Positions 33,339-42,967 are shown, counted from the stretch's first letter. The stretch is DNA of 64,000 bases from Arthrobacter sp. B3I4 (GCF_030816855.1 NZ_JAUSYK010000001.1:310001-374000), one strand, 5' to 3'. Made by a program: numbers and translations. Notes: generated by a model from the sequence alone, not told the origin.

Positions 33339-34931
33339 GTGACCAAAACGCTGGCGGCTCCCGGAACCACCGGAAGTACGACGACGGCGGGCCGGGGCAA
33401 GCGCCCCCGCCCGCCTTTCGGCGTCTCTGTGGTGGCCATCCTGGCGGTCCTGATCGCACTGTTCTCCCTCCTGCCGCTCGGCTACGTCGCCGTCATGACG
33501 GTCGCCACCGGCTGGGACACCGCCGTCGGCCTGATCTTCCGCGCCCGGGTGGGCGAGCTGCTGCTCAACACCGTGCTCCTAATGCTGATCACCGTGCCGC
33601 TCTGCCTGGTCCTGGGCGTCGGCGGAGCCTGGCTGGTGGAACGTACCAACCTCAAGGGCCACAAGTGGTGGGCCGTGCTGCTCGCCGCGCCGCTAGCGAT
33701 TCCCGCGTTCGTCAACAGCTACGCCTGGGTCTCCGCGGTGCCTTCGCTGGGCGGGCTCTGGTCCGGGGTGCTGATCGCCACGCTGTCCTACTTCCCGCTG
33801 GTGTACATCCCGGCTGCCGCGACGCTGAGCCGGCTTGACCCGGCCATCGAGCAGTCCGCCGCCTCGCTCGGGCTCGGGGCCTGGCGGGCGTTCTTCCGGG
33901 TGGTGCTGCCGCAGCTGCGGATCGCCATGACCGGCGGTGCGCTGCTGGTCTCGCTGCACCTGCTGGCCGAATACGGCGCCTTCGCGATGATCCGCTTTGA
34001 CACGTTCACCACCGCGATCATGGTCCAGTACCAGTCCACCTTTAACGGCACCGCCGGCAACATGCTCGCCAGCGTGCTCGTCTTCTTCTGTCTGATCCTC
34101 CTGGTGGTGGAGGTCCGCGGCCGCGGCACCGCCCGCTACGCCCGCGTCGGCTCCGGCGCCCAGGCCCGCGCGCTGCGTCTGCCGTTGCGCGCCTACCAGT
34201 TCCCCGCCCAGCTGTTCCTGCTGGCCCTCACCGCACTGGCCTTCGGGCTTCCGCTGACCTTCGTGCTGCGCTGGATCGTCGCGGGCGGGACGGACATCTG
34301 GGCTGCCGACGAGTTCGTTCCCGCGCTGCTGCAAACCCTCGGCTACGGCCTGGTCGGTGCGGCGGCCACCACCGTCGTCGCCTTCCCGATGGCGTACCTG
34401 GCGGTGCGGCGGCCCAGCTGGTTCAGCAAGGCCCTGGAGCTTTCCAACTACGTCACCAGCTCCATGCCCGGGATCGTCGTCGGCCTGGCGTTCGTCACCG
34501 TGAGCATCCGGCTCGCGCCGAACCTCTACCAGACCACCGCCCTGCTGATCGCCGCCTACGTGCTGTTGTTCCTGCCCCGGGCCCTGGTAAACCTGCGGTC
34601 CGGGCTCTCTCAGGCGCCCAAGGAACTTGACGAGGCCGCGCAGGCCCTCGGCAAACCTCCGCTGCTGGCGTTCCTCCGCGTCACCCTGCGCTTGACTGCG
34701 CCGGCAGCGGCAGGCGGCGCGGCGCTGGTGTTCCTCGCGATTGTGAATGAGCTGACGGCCACGTTGCTACTCTCGCCCAATGGGACCCGCACCCTGGCAA
34801 CCGAGTTCTGGAGCAAGAGCAGCGAAATCGACTACGCCGGTGCCGCCCCCTACGCGTTGCTGATGATCCTGCTCTCGGCACCGATGACTTATCTCCTCTT
34901 CCAGCAGTCCAAGAAAGCAGCAGGACAGTGA
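33339..34931 (+). CDS. Iron ABC transporter permease
   Basis: This 530-residue membrane protein has about twelve helices and two repeated permease domains, as in FbpB. Each half shows an EAA-type loop, for example EQSAASLGLGAWRAFFRVVLP and DEAAQALGKPPLLAFLRVTL, where the ATPase docks. The start is a GTG three bases after the lipoprotein stop. The last bases overlap the ATPase start (GTGA). It conducts ferric iron into the cytoplasm. Confidence 0.93.
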   Translation: MTKTLAAPGTTGSTTTAGRGKRPRPPFGVSVVAILAVLIALFSLLPLGYVAVMTVATGWDTAVGLIFRARVGELLLNTVLLMLITVPLCLVLGVGGAWLVERTNLKGHKWWAVLLAAPLAIPAFVNSYAWVSAVPSLGGLWSGVLIATLSYFPLVYIPAAATLSRLDPAIEQSAASLGLGAWRAFFRVVLPQLRIAMTGGALLVSLHLLAEYGAFAMIRFDTFTTAIMVQYQSTFNGTAGNMLASVLVFFCLILLVVEVRGRGTARYARVGSGAQARALRLPLRAYQFPAQLFLLALTALAFGLPLTFVLRWIVAGGTDIWAADEFVPALLQTLGYGLVGAAATTVVAFPMAYLAVRRPSWFSKALELSNYVTSSMPGIVVGLAFVTVSIRLAPNLYQTTALLIAAYVLLFLPRALVNLRSGLSQAPKELDEAAQALGKPPLLAFLRVTLRLTAPAAAGGAALVFLAIVNELTATLLLSPNGTRTLATEFWSKSSEIDYAGAAPYALLMILLSAPMTYLLFQQSKKAAGQ

Positions 34932-36103
34932 CCGAACAGAACCCCTCCCGGCTTCCGGAGCCCCGGATCGCCCCGTCCGTGGCACCCAGCACCAACAGCC
35001 ACCTGGAGGTCGAGGCCGTCACCAAGAACTTCGGCTCCCAGTCGGTCCTCAAAGGCGTCAATCTCTCGGTCGCCAAGGGCGGGACGACGGCGATTGTGGG
35101 GCCGTCGGGTTCCGGCAAGACCACGCTCCTGCGGCTCATCGCCGGCTTCGAACACCCGGATACCGGCAGCATCTCGCTCAGCGGGAACAAGGTGGCCGGT
35201 GACGGCGTCTGGGTCCCGGCGCACAAGCGGCAGGTGGGCTACGTCGCCCAGGACGGCGCGCTCTTCCCGCACCTGAGCGTCGGCCAGAACATTTCCTTCG
35301 GCCTGGACGCCGGCAAACTCCCCGGCGGCCACCGCGGGATCAAGGCCCGGGTCGCCGAGCTGCTCGAGATGGTCGCCTTGGACCCGGCCATGGCCAGGCG
35401 CCGGCCCCACCAGCTCTCCGGCGGGCAGCAGCAGCGCGTTGCCCTAGCCCGCGCCCTTGCCCGCGAACCGGAACTGATGCTGCTGGATGAACCCTTCTCC
35501 GCGCTTGACGCCGGGCTCCGCGTCGCCACCCGCCGCGCCGTCGGCAAGGTGCTCCAGGACGCCGGGGTGACCACCATCCTGGTCACCCACGACCAGGCCG
35601 AGGCACTTTCCTTCGCGGACCAGGTGGCGGTCATGCGCGGCGGAAAGCTCGCCCAGATCGGCAACCCCTTTGTGGTCTACACCCGGCCGGCGGACCGGGC
35701 CACCGCGGAATTCCTGGGCGACGCCGTCATCCTTGACGCCTGGATGGAAGGCTCACTGGCCACCTGTTCACTGGGCGGCATACCGGTCCGCCGGCCCCCG
35801 GCGCAAGGCCGCGTGCAGCTCATGCTCCGGCCCGAGCAGATCCGGATCGCCGAGGACGGCCCGATCCGCGGCACCGTGGTGGACACCGACTATTTCGGCC
35901 CCGAAACTACCGTCAGGCTGCAACTGCCCGTACCGCCGGTCCTTGCCGAAGGTGACGTAGCCGACCACCGCTACCCGGGCGGCGGCGAAATCATCACCAT
36001 CCGGCACTGGAACGCGTCCATCGCCCGGCCCGGCACCGAACTGCGGCTGCGCGTGGTAGGTGAGGCCGTGGCCTTCCCGATGGAGGACGCTGCCGAGGCC
36101 TGA
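34928..36103 (+). CDS. Iron ABC transporter ATPase
   Basis: This 391-residue ATPase has Walker A GPSGSGKTTL, signature LSGGQQQRVALARAL, Walker B LMLLDEPFSALD and the switch histidine in VTHDQAEA. A C-terminal regulatory domain of the TOBE type (RPEQIRIAEDG) follows, as in FbpC. The first 25 residues are a low-complexity extension that the family lacks. It powers the two-domain permease encoded just upstream. A 9-bp hairpin at 36181 closes the operon. Confidence 0.93.
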   Translation: MTEQNPSRLPEPRIAPSVAPSTNSHLEVEAVTKNFGSQSVLKGVNLSVAKGGTTAIVGPSGSGKTTLLRLIAGFEHPDTGSISLSGNKVAGDGVWVPAHKRQVGYVAQDGALFPHLSVGQNISFGLDAGKLPGGHRGIKARVAELLEMVALDPAMARRRPHQLSGGQQQRVALARALAREPELMLLDEPFSALDAGLRVATRRAVGKVLQDAGVTTILVTHDQAEALSFADQVAVMRGGKLAQIGNPFVVYTRPADRATAEFLGDAVILDAWMEGSLATCSLGGIPVRRPPAQGRVQLMLRPEQIRIAEDGPIRGTVVDTDYFGPETTVRLQLPVPPVLAEGDVADHRYPGGGEIITIRHWNASIARPGTELRLRVVGEAVAFPMEDAAEA

Positions 36104-36180
36104 GCCGCGCCGGCCGATCCGGGAGGCCACGGCACAGAAGGCCCCAGCAGGGAACGGCGCGGCACGGAACGGCGCGGCGG

Positions 36181-36203
36181 GCTGGGCCTAGGTCAGGCCC
36201 AGC
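36181..36203 (+). terminator. Terminator of the iron operon
   Basis: GCTGGGCCT (36181-36189) pairs perfectly with AGGCCCAGC (36195-36203) across a 5-base loop. There is no T-run. It lies 21 bases before the next gene start, so it may also shield that gene. Confidence 0.6.
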
Positions 36204-36223
36204 GCCCGGCATAGGGTGGGCGC

Positions 36224-38158
36224 ATGACAGTTCAGCCAGCCCTTCACCGCCAGCACTGTTCCGTGGCAGCCCCCACCCAGCTCTGGCTGGACGCTGACGG
36301 CCGTCTGGGTGGTGACGCGGCCGGCCCGTCCGGGAGCGGAGCCAGTCCGTCCGGCGGGCCGGATACCGGCGCCGGCGGGTGGTTCACCGGCCTGCTGCAC
36401 GGCGATACCCGGATGCTGTGCCGCGCCGACGTGACAGTCAACGGGTTTGCGCCGGAACCGGCCACGGTCGAGGCTGCCGCGGGCGGCGTCCTCTATGTCC
36501 GCGGGCTGGTCCGCGGCATCGAGGGTCCCACCGAGGATCCCGCCGTCGAACTTCTGCAGACCTGGACCGTCACGCCCGGAACGGTCCGCGTCACCCTGCG
36601 GCTCAGCACCTCGCTCGATGCCCTGGACGCCGATATCGAAGTGCGGCTCGCCGCGGATTTCACCGACATGGCCGCCATCCGGCTCGGCCGCTTCCGCGAG
36701 CCGATGCGGCCCTCCGCGGCGGACGACTCGTCGTTGCGCTGGAGCGAGGGCGGCAGGACGCTGACCGTGGCCGCTCCCGGCCGGGTGGGCTCCGGGGAAC
36801 GGCTGGTCTGGCGGGGAACGGTCCGCCGCGGCCGGCCGCTTGAGGTGGAATGGCAGGCCGCCGTCACCGACAGCGAGGACGCCGTCGTGGCAGCACACCT
36901 GCCCGCCGCCCGCCGTGTCCGTGCCCAGCCGGGCGGCCCGCTGGGCGCCCTTTTAGACAACTCGCTCGACGAACTCGACGGGCTCCGGCTGGCAACCCGC
37001 CAGGCGCAGGACGCGCCCTTCCTGGCCGCCGGGGCGCCCTGGTACTTCACGCTATTCGGCCGGGATTCGCTCTGGGCCGCACGGATGCTGCTGCCGCTCG
37101 ACGCTGCGCTCGCCGCCGGTACCCTCCGCGCCCTCGCCGCCCATCAGGGCACCAAGACGGATGCCGCCGCCGCGGAGGAACCCGGCAAGATCCTGCACGA
37201 ACTGCGGGCCAAGGAACTGGTGCTGGAGAGCCAGTCGCTGCGCCTGCCGCCGGTCTACTTCGGCGCCGTGGACTCCACCCCGCTCTGGTTGTGCCTGCTG
37301 GGCGAACTGGGACGTGCCGGCACGGACGACGCGGCAGTCCGGGCCCTGCTGCCCAACGCGGTCCGCGCTGCCGACTGGCTGCTCGCGGCCGGGGCGTCCG
37401 GCGGCTCCGCCGGCAACGGCGGCTTCCTCAGCTACCAGGACACCTCGGGACACGGCCTGAGTAACCAGGGCTGGAAGGATTCCCGCGACGCGATGCAGTT
37501 CCGGGACGGCCGCCAGGCGGACGGACCGATCGCGCTAGCAGAGGTGCAGGGCTACGCCTATCAGGCGGCCGTGGAGACGGCGGATCTTTTTGACGCCTAC
37601 GGCGAACCGGGAGCCCGGGAGCTTCGCGACTTCGCGGAGGCCCTGAAGGGGAACTTCCGGGAGCGCTTCTGGGTACAGGACGACGGCGGCCGGTTCCCGG
37701 CGATGGCCTTGGACGGCCACGGCGAACCGCTGGACATCCCGGGTTCGAACATGGGCCACCTGCTGGGCACCGGGATCCTGAACGCCGGGGAGGCACTGCT
37801 CGTGGCGGACCGGCTGCTCAGCCCGGAGCTGTTCTCCGGCTACGGACTGCACACCCTGTCCCGGCGCGCGGCCGGTTTCTGGCCGTTCAGCTACCACTGC
37901 GGATCGGTCTGGAGCCACGACACGGCCATTGCGGCCCGCGGCCTGCTCAGCGAAGGATTCACCGCCGAGGCGCGGGTCCTTGCCGAGGGTCTGCTGGCGG
38001 CCTCCGCCGCGTTCGGGCACCGGCTCCCGGAACTGTTCGCCGGTGTCCCCGCGGCGGAGTCGGGCCGCGCGGTGCCGTACCCCGCTTCCTGCCACCCGCA
38101 GGCGTGGTCCTCAGCCTCCGCGGTGGTTCTCGCCCAGGCGCTCGGGGTGGCTTTCTAA
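36224..38158 (+). CDS. Glycogen debranching-type enzyme (amylo-alpha-1,6-glucosidase family)
   Basis: This 644-residue protein has an N-terminal beta domain that starts with WFTGLLHGDTRML and an (alpha/alpha)6 barrel with PWYFTLFGRDSLWAARM and, near the end, WPFSYHCGSVWSHDTAIAA. These are the conserved blocks of the bacterial amylo-alpha-1,6-glucosidase family. Relatives act on branched glucans or mannosylglycerate-type sugars; the exact substrate is not clear. No signal peptide is seen. The 3' end overlaps the convergent PAP2 gene by 48 bases. Confidence 0.88.
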   Translation: MTVQPALHRQHCSVAAPTQLWLDADGRLGGDAAGPSGSGASPSGGPDTGAGGWFTGLLHGDTRMLCRADVTVNGFAPEPATVEAAAGGVLYVRGLVRGIEGPTEDPAVELLQTWTVTPGTVRVTLRLSTSLDALDADIEVRLAADFTDMAAIRLGRFREPMRPSAADDSSLRWSEGGRTLTVAAPGRVGSGERLVWRGTVRRGRPLEVEWQAAVTDSEDAVVAAHLPAARRVRAQPGGPLGALLDNSLDELDGLRLATRQAQDAPFLAAGAPWYFTLFGRDSLWAARMLLPLDAALAAGTLRALAAHQGTKTDAAAAEEPGKILHELRAKELVLESQSLRLPPVYFGAVDSTPLWLCLLGELGRAGTDDAAVRALLPNAVRAADWLLAAGASGGSAGNGGFLSYQDTSGHGLSNQGWKDSRDAMQFRDGRQADGPIALAEVQGYAYQAAVETADLFDAYGEPGARELRDFAEALKGNFRERFWVQDDGGRFPAMALDGHGEPLDIPGSNMGHLLGTGILNAGEALLVADRLLSPELFSGYGLHTLSRRAAGFWPFSYHCGSVWSHDTAIAARGLLSEGFTAEARVLAEGLLAASAAFGHRLPELFAGVPAAESGRAVPYPASCHPQAWSSASAVVLAQALGVAF

Positions 38159-38872
38159 GGCTTGCCGCGCGGTCCGGAGACCGTCTACCAGGACCACGAT
38201 CCCGACCACGGCGACGGCCAGGCCCAGGGAGGCCACCACATCTGTCAACCAGTGGTAGCCAAGGTAGATCCGGCTGAAGGCAACCAGCAGCGTCCCGAGG
38301 ACCGCTCCCGAGAAAGCCAGCACCGCCGTCGCACGTCGTACCGGGCGCGCCGCGGAACCGGGCCGGGCACTGCAGAGCAGTAGGTACACCAGCGCCAGCA
38401 GGAAGACGCCGGCGCCGAACGTGTGGCCGGAAGGGAAGGATAAAGCATCGTCAGGGCCCATCAGGAAATCGGCCGCTGAAGGCCTGGCCCGGGCGACCTC
38501 GTGCTTGATGAGCGTGGAAATCCCGAAGGTCGCCACCATCGCGCCGAGGAGCAGGGCCGGCCGCCAGATTTCCCGTTTCCGAAGCGCCCAGCCAAGCGCC
38601 AGCAGAACGCCGATGACGGTCAGCCACGTCGGGGAGGTCACCGTGCTGACTGCGGCCAGGACGGCCGTTGCCAAGGACGAGCGGTCCTCCACCAGGGCAC
38701 CGTGGACTCCGCCGTCAAGGAGGGCGAGACCGGAGTTCGTTTGCACGGCGGCCAGCATCAGCCAGAACAGCGCCTCACCCGCCACCAGCAGGAACGCGGC
38801 GGCGAAGAAGACCGCGCGCTGCGACGGGCGGCGGAGCGAACCCCCGGACCGCTGGCGCTCAAGAATAGGCAT
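38111..38872 (-). CDS. PAP2-family phosphatase
   Basis: This integral membrane phosphatase of about 253 residues has the three PAP2 motifs: KHEVARARP, SFPSGHTFG and SRIYLGYHWLTDVVA. It has about six helices and probably removes a phosphate from a lipid such as undecaprenyl pyrophosphate or phosphatidic acid on the outer face of the membrane. The start is taken at the ATG at 38872 (MPILERQRSGG); the longer frame has no support. It overlaps the debranching enzyme gene tail to tail. Confidence 0.9.
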   Translation of the reverse strand: MPILERQRSGGSLRRPSQRAVFFAAAFLLVAGEALFWLMLAAVQTNSGLALLDGGVHGALVEDRSSLATAVLAAVSTVTSPTWLTVIGVLLALGWALRKREIWRPALLLGAMVATFGISTLIKHEVARARPSAADFLMGPDDALSFPSGHTFGAGVFLLALVYLLLCSARPGSAARPVRRATAVLAFSGAVLGTLLVAFSRIYLGYHWLTDVVASLGLAVAVVGIVVLVDGLRTARQALESHPERLGENHRGG

Positions 38873-38913
38873 TGGGTTACTGTGCCATATGTAACTGTCC
38901 GGAACCGGAACGC

Positions 38914-39525
38914 TTACTGGGAGTCCGCTGGAGGTCTGGGCTTTCTCTTTTGTGGATGCGGCGTCTCGTAGCGGGCGAGCATGTCCACGAAACCGGCGAT
39001 TTTCCGCTCCCGTGTGGCGGCCTGCTTGACGGCGTTGGTCCGGTAGATCAGCGCGTACCGGTTCACCGAACTCAGGACCTCGAACATCGCCTGCGCCCGC
39101 GGCTCGGCGACGATGGCCGCCGCGAGGTCGGCCGGAACTTCCGCGTCCGCCTGCCCGGAGTAAGCGGCCTCCCACCGGCCGTCCGCTTTAGCGCTTTCGA
39201 CGGCGGCCTGTCCGGCAGGTGCCATCCGGCCGGCGGCCTCAAGCCGGCCGATGCGCTCCACATTCCGGGCCGACCAGACACTTTTCGGCCCGCGGCGGGT
39301 CATCCGCTGATAGGAGGTCTCCTCGTCCCGGCGCCTTCCCTGGCCGTCGATCCAGCCGAAGCACAGCGCCTCCTGCAGTGCTGCCTCGTAATCGAGTTCC
39401 GTCACCGAGCCGCCCTTCTTGTGCAGCACCAGCCACACTCCGGGGCTCTCCGCGTGATGCGCTTCCAGCCAGGCGCGCCATTCCGCAGCGTCTTTCACCA
39501 GCAGTTCCCTCAGCTCAGCAGCCAT
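38914..39525 (-). CDS. YdeI/OmpD-associated family protein
   Basis: This 203-residue soluble protein has the YdeI-type block at its start (WRAWLEAHHAESPGVWLVL, then EALCFGWIDGQ) and the C-terminal bacteriocin-protection helix pair (RYALIYRTNAVKQAATRERK). The ATG at 39525 is chosen because the longer frame runs into the divergent gene. The family has no firm function. Between it and the VOC gene are 42 bases that must hold both start signals. Confidence 0.85.
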   Translation of the reverse strand: MAAELRELLVKDAAEWRAWLEAHHAESPGVWLVLHKKGGSVTELDYEAALQEALCFGWIDGQGRRRDEETSYQRMTRRGPKSVWSARNVERIGRLEAAGRMAPAGQAAVESAKADGRWEAAYSGQADAEVPADLAAAIVAEPRAQAMFEVLSSVNRYALIYRTNAVKQAATRERKIAGFVDMLARYETPHPQKRKPRPPADSQ

Positions 39526-39567
39526 GGCACCATTGTGCTCCCAGCCCCAGCCACGAGGGAGACCCCC

Positions 39568-40359
39568 ATGTTGCGTGTCCGCCCCATCCATTTCACCTCC
39601 CATCTGGACCAGTGGGACCGTCTGCTGACCGATCTGGGCATGGTCAAGACCGTCGACGAGGCCACCTGGCGGGAGTTCGACGCCGGCGCGGGACGGCTGG
39701 CGCTGCACTTTTCCGAGCAAGGCGCCCCCGAGGACGGGACCACAGCTTTCGGGGTCGAGGTCGGCGACCTGGCCGAGTTTGCCCGCCGGACCAGCGAAGC
39801 CGGCGCCCAGACCGCCACCCCGGGCACCGCCGGTACCGCCGCGGAGCTCATCGACGCGGAGCACGGCCCCTCGTGCCGGATCACCGCGCCGGACGGGTTC
39901 ACCTTCCTGGCCGACCCCGCCACGCGCGCGTCCGACGGCAGCTGGGCGACGGCGGCAGAGGCGGAACCGGCCCTCGCCGTCGTCGGCATCTGGTTCGCGC
40001 AGGACCCGGCGGCCGCGACGAGGGCCCTGCGTGACATCGGCGCGCAGCCCCGACCGGTACCCGGCGCGGACGATGCCGACACGTACGGGGAGGAAACCGA
40101 GACGTTCACCGCAAAAAACGGCGGCATCCTGATGGTCGGTGCCGCTGCCGGCGCCGCATCAGGAACCGGCAGCGCCGGCCTTGGCTTCGAATACGCCGGG
40201 AACCTTGACGGGCTGCGGCAGCGGCTCGCCGAGGCCGGGCACGAGGCAGCGCTGCTGGAGGACGGCCCCGTGCCGCTGCTGCACGTGGGCAACCCGGACG
40301 CTGGCGGCGCCGCCAGCCCCCGGACCCTTTGGATCTCCGCGGCTCCGACGGCGGGCTGA
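39568..40359 (+). CDS. VOC-family protein, two-domain
   Basis: This protein of 263 residues has two vicinal-oxygen-chelate modules: the first with RVRPIHFTSHLDQWDRLLTDLGM and the second with LAVVGIWFAQDPAAATRALR. Metal ligands are not all obvious (a histidine in FTSH, a glutamate later), so it may bind rather than transform its ligand. GAGGGAG precedes the ATG. It is divergent from the YdeI-type gene. Confidence 0.82.
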   Translation: MLRVRPIHFTSHLDQWDRLLTDLGMVKTVDEATWREFDAGAGRLALHFSEQGAPEDGTTAFGVEVGDLAEFARRTSEAGAQTATPGTAGTAAELIDAEHGPSCRITAPDGFTFLADPATRASDGSWATAAEAEPALAVVGIWFAQDPAAATRALRDIGAQPRPVPGADDADTYGEETETFTAKNGGILMVGAAAGAASGTGSAGLGFEYAGNLDGLRQRLAEAGHEAALLEDGPVPLLHVGNPDAGGAASPRTLWISAAPTAG

Positions 40360-40405
40360 GCCGGTGAACCACGCCCGCCGTACCCGAATGGGGTAGAACT
40401 TAACC

Positions 40406-40945
40406 ATGAACGTTCGCACCCCCGACCCCAATCCCGGCTGGCTCTCCGAAGAGGATCTGTTCGAAGCGCGGGGCCGGCTACCCATGGTCTACGTCGAGGC
40501 CGTGCCGGTCCGGCTGGATCCGCTCGGGTTTGTGAATGAGGTCGGCACACTGCTCCAGGCTGACGAGGACGGGACCATGATCCGGTCCCTGGTTTCCGGC
40601 CGGGTGCTCTACCGCGAGACCATCCGTGCCGCTCTGCTGCGCCACATGGAAAAGGACCTCGGCCCGCTCGCTTTTCCGCAGCTGCCGATCAGCCCGGTCC
40701 CCTTCACGGTGGCCGAATACTTCCCCTCGCCGTCGCACACCGGCTTCACCGACGACCGCCAGCACGCCGTGGCGCTGGCCTACGTCATCCCCGTCACCGG
40801 GGACTGCTCCCCTCGGCAGGACGCGCTGGAACTGACCTGGATGACGCCCGACGAGGTGATGGGCTCGGACGTGCAACTGGAGTTCAGCGGCGGCCGCGGT
40901 GCCTTGATCCGCCAGGCCCTGGCGTACGCCGGAGTGGGCCATTAG
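40406..40945 (+). CDS. DUF4916 Nudix-like protein
   Basis: This 179-residue protein belongs to the DUF4916 group within the Nudix clan. A degenerate Nudix box lies near residues 66-89 (GRVLYRETIRAALLRHMEK); it keeps RET but lacks the EE pair needed for metal binding, so ordinary phosphohydrolase action is doubtful. The C-terminus LELTWMTPDEVMGS is typical of the clan. It starts 46 bases after the VOC gene on the same strand. Confidence 0.82.
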   Translation: MNVRTPDPNPGWLSEEDLFEARGRLPMVYVEAVPVRLDPLGFVNEVGTLLQADEDGTMIRSLVSGRVLYRETIRAALLRHMEKDLGPLAFPQLPISPVPFTVAEYFPSPSHTGFTDDRQHAVALAYVIPVTGDCSPRQDALELTWMTPDEVMGSDVQLEFSGGRGALIRQALAYAGVGH

Positions 40946-41066
40946 GCATCGCAGCACCGGAGCGACCGGGCCGCGCGGGGACGCCCCGGGCCGCCCGGCG
41001 TCCCCGACTTGGCGCACCTGTCTTTGTAGACTGGTGGGCGGACCGAAAAGACTTTAAGGACTCCAG

Positions 41067-42077
41067 ATGACCCACCCCACAGCTTCCCTGAACTACAGCG
41101 AACGGCAGGCGGGATCACTGCGGACCGGGGATCTGCTACTCCTGCCTGACGCGACGCGCACCGCCGAAATCCAGCGCGTAGATATCGACAACGACGACTT
41201 CGGAACCCCCGCGCTGGTGCGGGCAACCCTCACCGGCGGCGGTGTGCTGCGGATTGCGGCGGGCTCCGTGGTCCTGATCCGGGACGCGGATAGCGAATTC
41301 CCGGCCGATGCATCGGAGCCTTCCGCCGGTACGCCGGACGACGGCGGCGCGGAGCGTGCGTCTTCCGTGCCCGCCGGGGACCCCAGCGCGCCGGCAGCAC
41401 CCGCCGTCGTCGTTCCTCCCCCGCCCTCGGCGCCGCCGGCGGCCAGCGGACCCAGCGAAGCCGACCTTGCCCTCATCCCCGCCGCGGAGGGTACCCCGGA
41501 GTCGGTGGTGGAGGCCGCGGCCGGGGCGCACCCCGATGCAGCCGGCGTGCTGCTGCTCAGCGACCGGCTCACTAAAGGCATCAACACCAAGTCCGGCAGC
41601 TGCCTCAAGGACCTCAGCGACTTGGCCCACGAACTGTTTGTCGTCCTCGATGACGCCGACCATGCCCTCGCCGTCGCGGATCTGCTCAACGTGCTTCCTT
41701 TCGACGGAAACCCGGGCCGCTGGGCCTCGGTCGAAGCGTCGCTTGCCCTGTCCAGCTACATCTGCCGCCAGCGCAGGGAAGAAGACCGCGCCGCCGTCTA
41801 CGAGAAGTTCTTGCGGGCACCGGATGCCATGGAGACGGACCCCTTCAAGGCCAGGATCAACGCGAAGGTGCGTCAGCGCTCGCTCAACGAGCCGAACCTG
41901 TACGACAAGGAAATCTTCCGCGCAATCGACAATTCCAACTCCGACGCCGAGCGGGAGTGGCGGCTGCTGCGGCTGGAGGCGCTCCTTTTCCTCCGCGCCC
42001 ATGGCGGTTCGCAGACCATCGGCGGCGCAGAGCTGGAGCGCCGGATCGCAAACGAACTCGAGTCCGTCCGGCGCTGA
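41067..42077 (+). CDS. Conserved actinobacterial protein, DUF6707-like
   Basis: This 336-residue protein has three parts: an N-terminal beta region (residues 10-75, TGDLLLLPDATRTAEIQRVD), a Pro/Ala-rich linker (80-135), and a helical domain (140-336) with VLLLSDRLTKGINTKSG and TPFKARINAKVRQRS-like blocks. I assign it only loosely to an uncharacterised actinobacterial family. The helical part has repeat-like amphipathic helices, which suggests protein binding. No membrane segment or catalytic motif is seen. Confidence 0.68.
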   Translation: MTHPTASLNYSERQAGSLRTGDLLLLPDATRTAEIQRVDIDNDDFGTPALVRATLTGGGVLRIAAGSVVLIRDADSEFPADASEPSAGTPDDGGAERASSVPAGDPSAPAAPAVVVPPPPSAPPAASGPSEADLALIPAAEGTPESVVEAAAGAHPDAAGVLLLSDRLTKGINTKSGSCLKDLSDLAHELFVVLDDADHALAVADLLNVLPFDGNPGRWASVEASLALSSYICRQRREEDRAAVYEKFLRAPDAMETDPFKARINAKVRQRSLNEPNLYDKEIFRAIDNSNSDAEREWRLLRLEALLFLRAHGGSQTIGGAELERRIANELESVRR

Positions 42078-42208
42078 CCTGCGGGTGACCTGCAGGGTGT
42101 GACGCAGGTTCTCCCCCGGCGCCGGCTACGGCCCTTGCGGGCGCCGGTTGCGGCCCTGCCGGGCACTTGGCCCTACCCCGCCGTGGCCGGGCAGAGTAAA
42201 TTCGCCCC

Positions 42209-42934
42209 ATGACGAACAACCTGAGCGTGGTGGTCAACTCCGACGCGCAACAAGTCTGGACCATGCTGCGCGAGCCGGCGAAGGTGGCCCAGTGGCATGG
42301 CTGGGACGCCGAGGACCAGGCGGCGGAGATCAACGCGATCTACTTCAGTCCGAATGTGGTCGAGAGCGCGGACCATACCTCCCTGGTGGTCGACGGCGGC
42401 GATATTTTCACACTGAAGCCCGTGCCCACCGGCACTGAGGTTAGCGTGACGCGCGCCGCGGTGGACCACGACTCGGAGTGGGCCGCCTGGGATGAAGACA
42501 TCACCCAGGGCTGGCTCACTTTCCTGCACCAGCTCCGCTTCGCCCTGGAACGGCACCCGCACGGCAAACGCCGGACGTTCTTCTTTTCCGTGCCCGGCAC
42601 CGAAGGCTCGGCCATCGACAAGCTGGGCCTCGCCGACGTTCCGGCGGCGGGGGAACCGTATGACCTCACCCTCGCCACCGGAGAGGAAATCTCCGGCAAG
42701 GTCTGGTTCCGCAGCAACCATCAGGTGGGCCTGACCGTCCACACTTACGCCGAACACGGCGACGGCCTGGTGATCGTCGCGGACCAGCCTGCCATCGCCG
42801 AGGCCCGGCCACATGGCGGCTCCCTGGCCATCATCTCCACCTACGGCCTCGGCGCCCAGCAGCTGGAGACGATCCGCAGCTCCTGGGACCACTGGCGGGC
42901 TGAGAACTACCCCACATCCGAGCCGCTGCACTAA
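42209..42934 (+). CDS. SRPBCC-domain protein
   Basis: This 241-residue protein has the START/Bet v 1-like fold: VVVNSDAQQVWTMLREPAKVAQWHGWDAE opens the domain and WLTFLHQLRFALERHP supplies the long C-terminal helix of the first domain. The second half repeats a beta-rich pattern. Proteins of this fold bind small hydrophobic ligands or act as polyketide cyclases or Hsp90 activators; no partner is visible. The start ATG is clear. Confidence 0.82.
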   Translation: MTNNLSVVVNSDAQQVWTMLREPAKVAQWHGWDAEDQAAEINAIYFSPNVVESADHTSLVVDGGDIFTLKPVPTGTEVSVTRAAVDHDSEWAAWDEDITQGWLTFLHQLRFALERHPHGKRRTFFFSVPGTEGSAIDKLGLADVPAAGEPYDLTLATGEEISGKVWFRSNHQVGLTVHTYAEHGDGLVIVADQPAIAEARPHGGSLAIISTYGLGAQQLETIRSSWDHWRAENYPTSEPLH

Positions 42935-42967
42935 GGGTTGAGCCGTGTTAGCTGGCACACTTGAACG

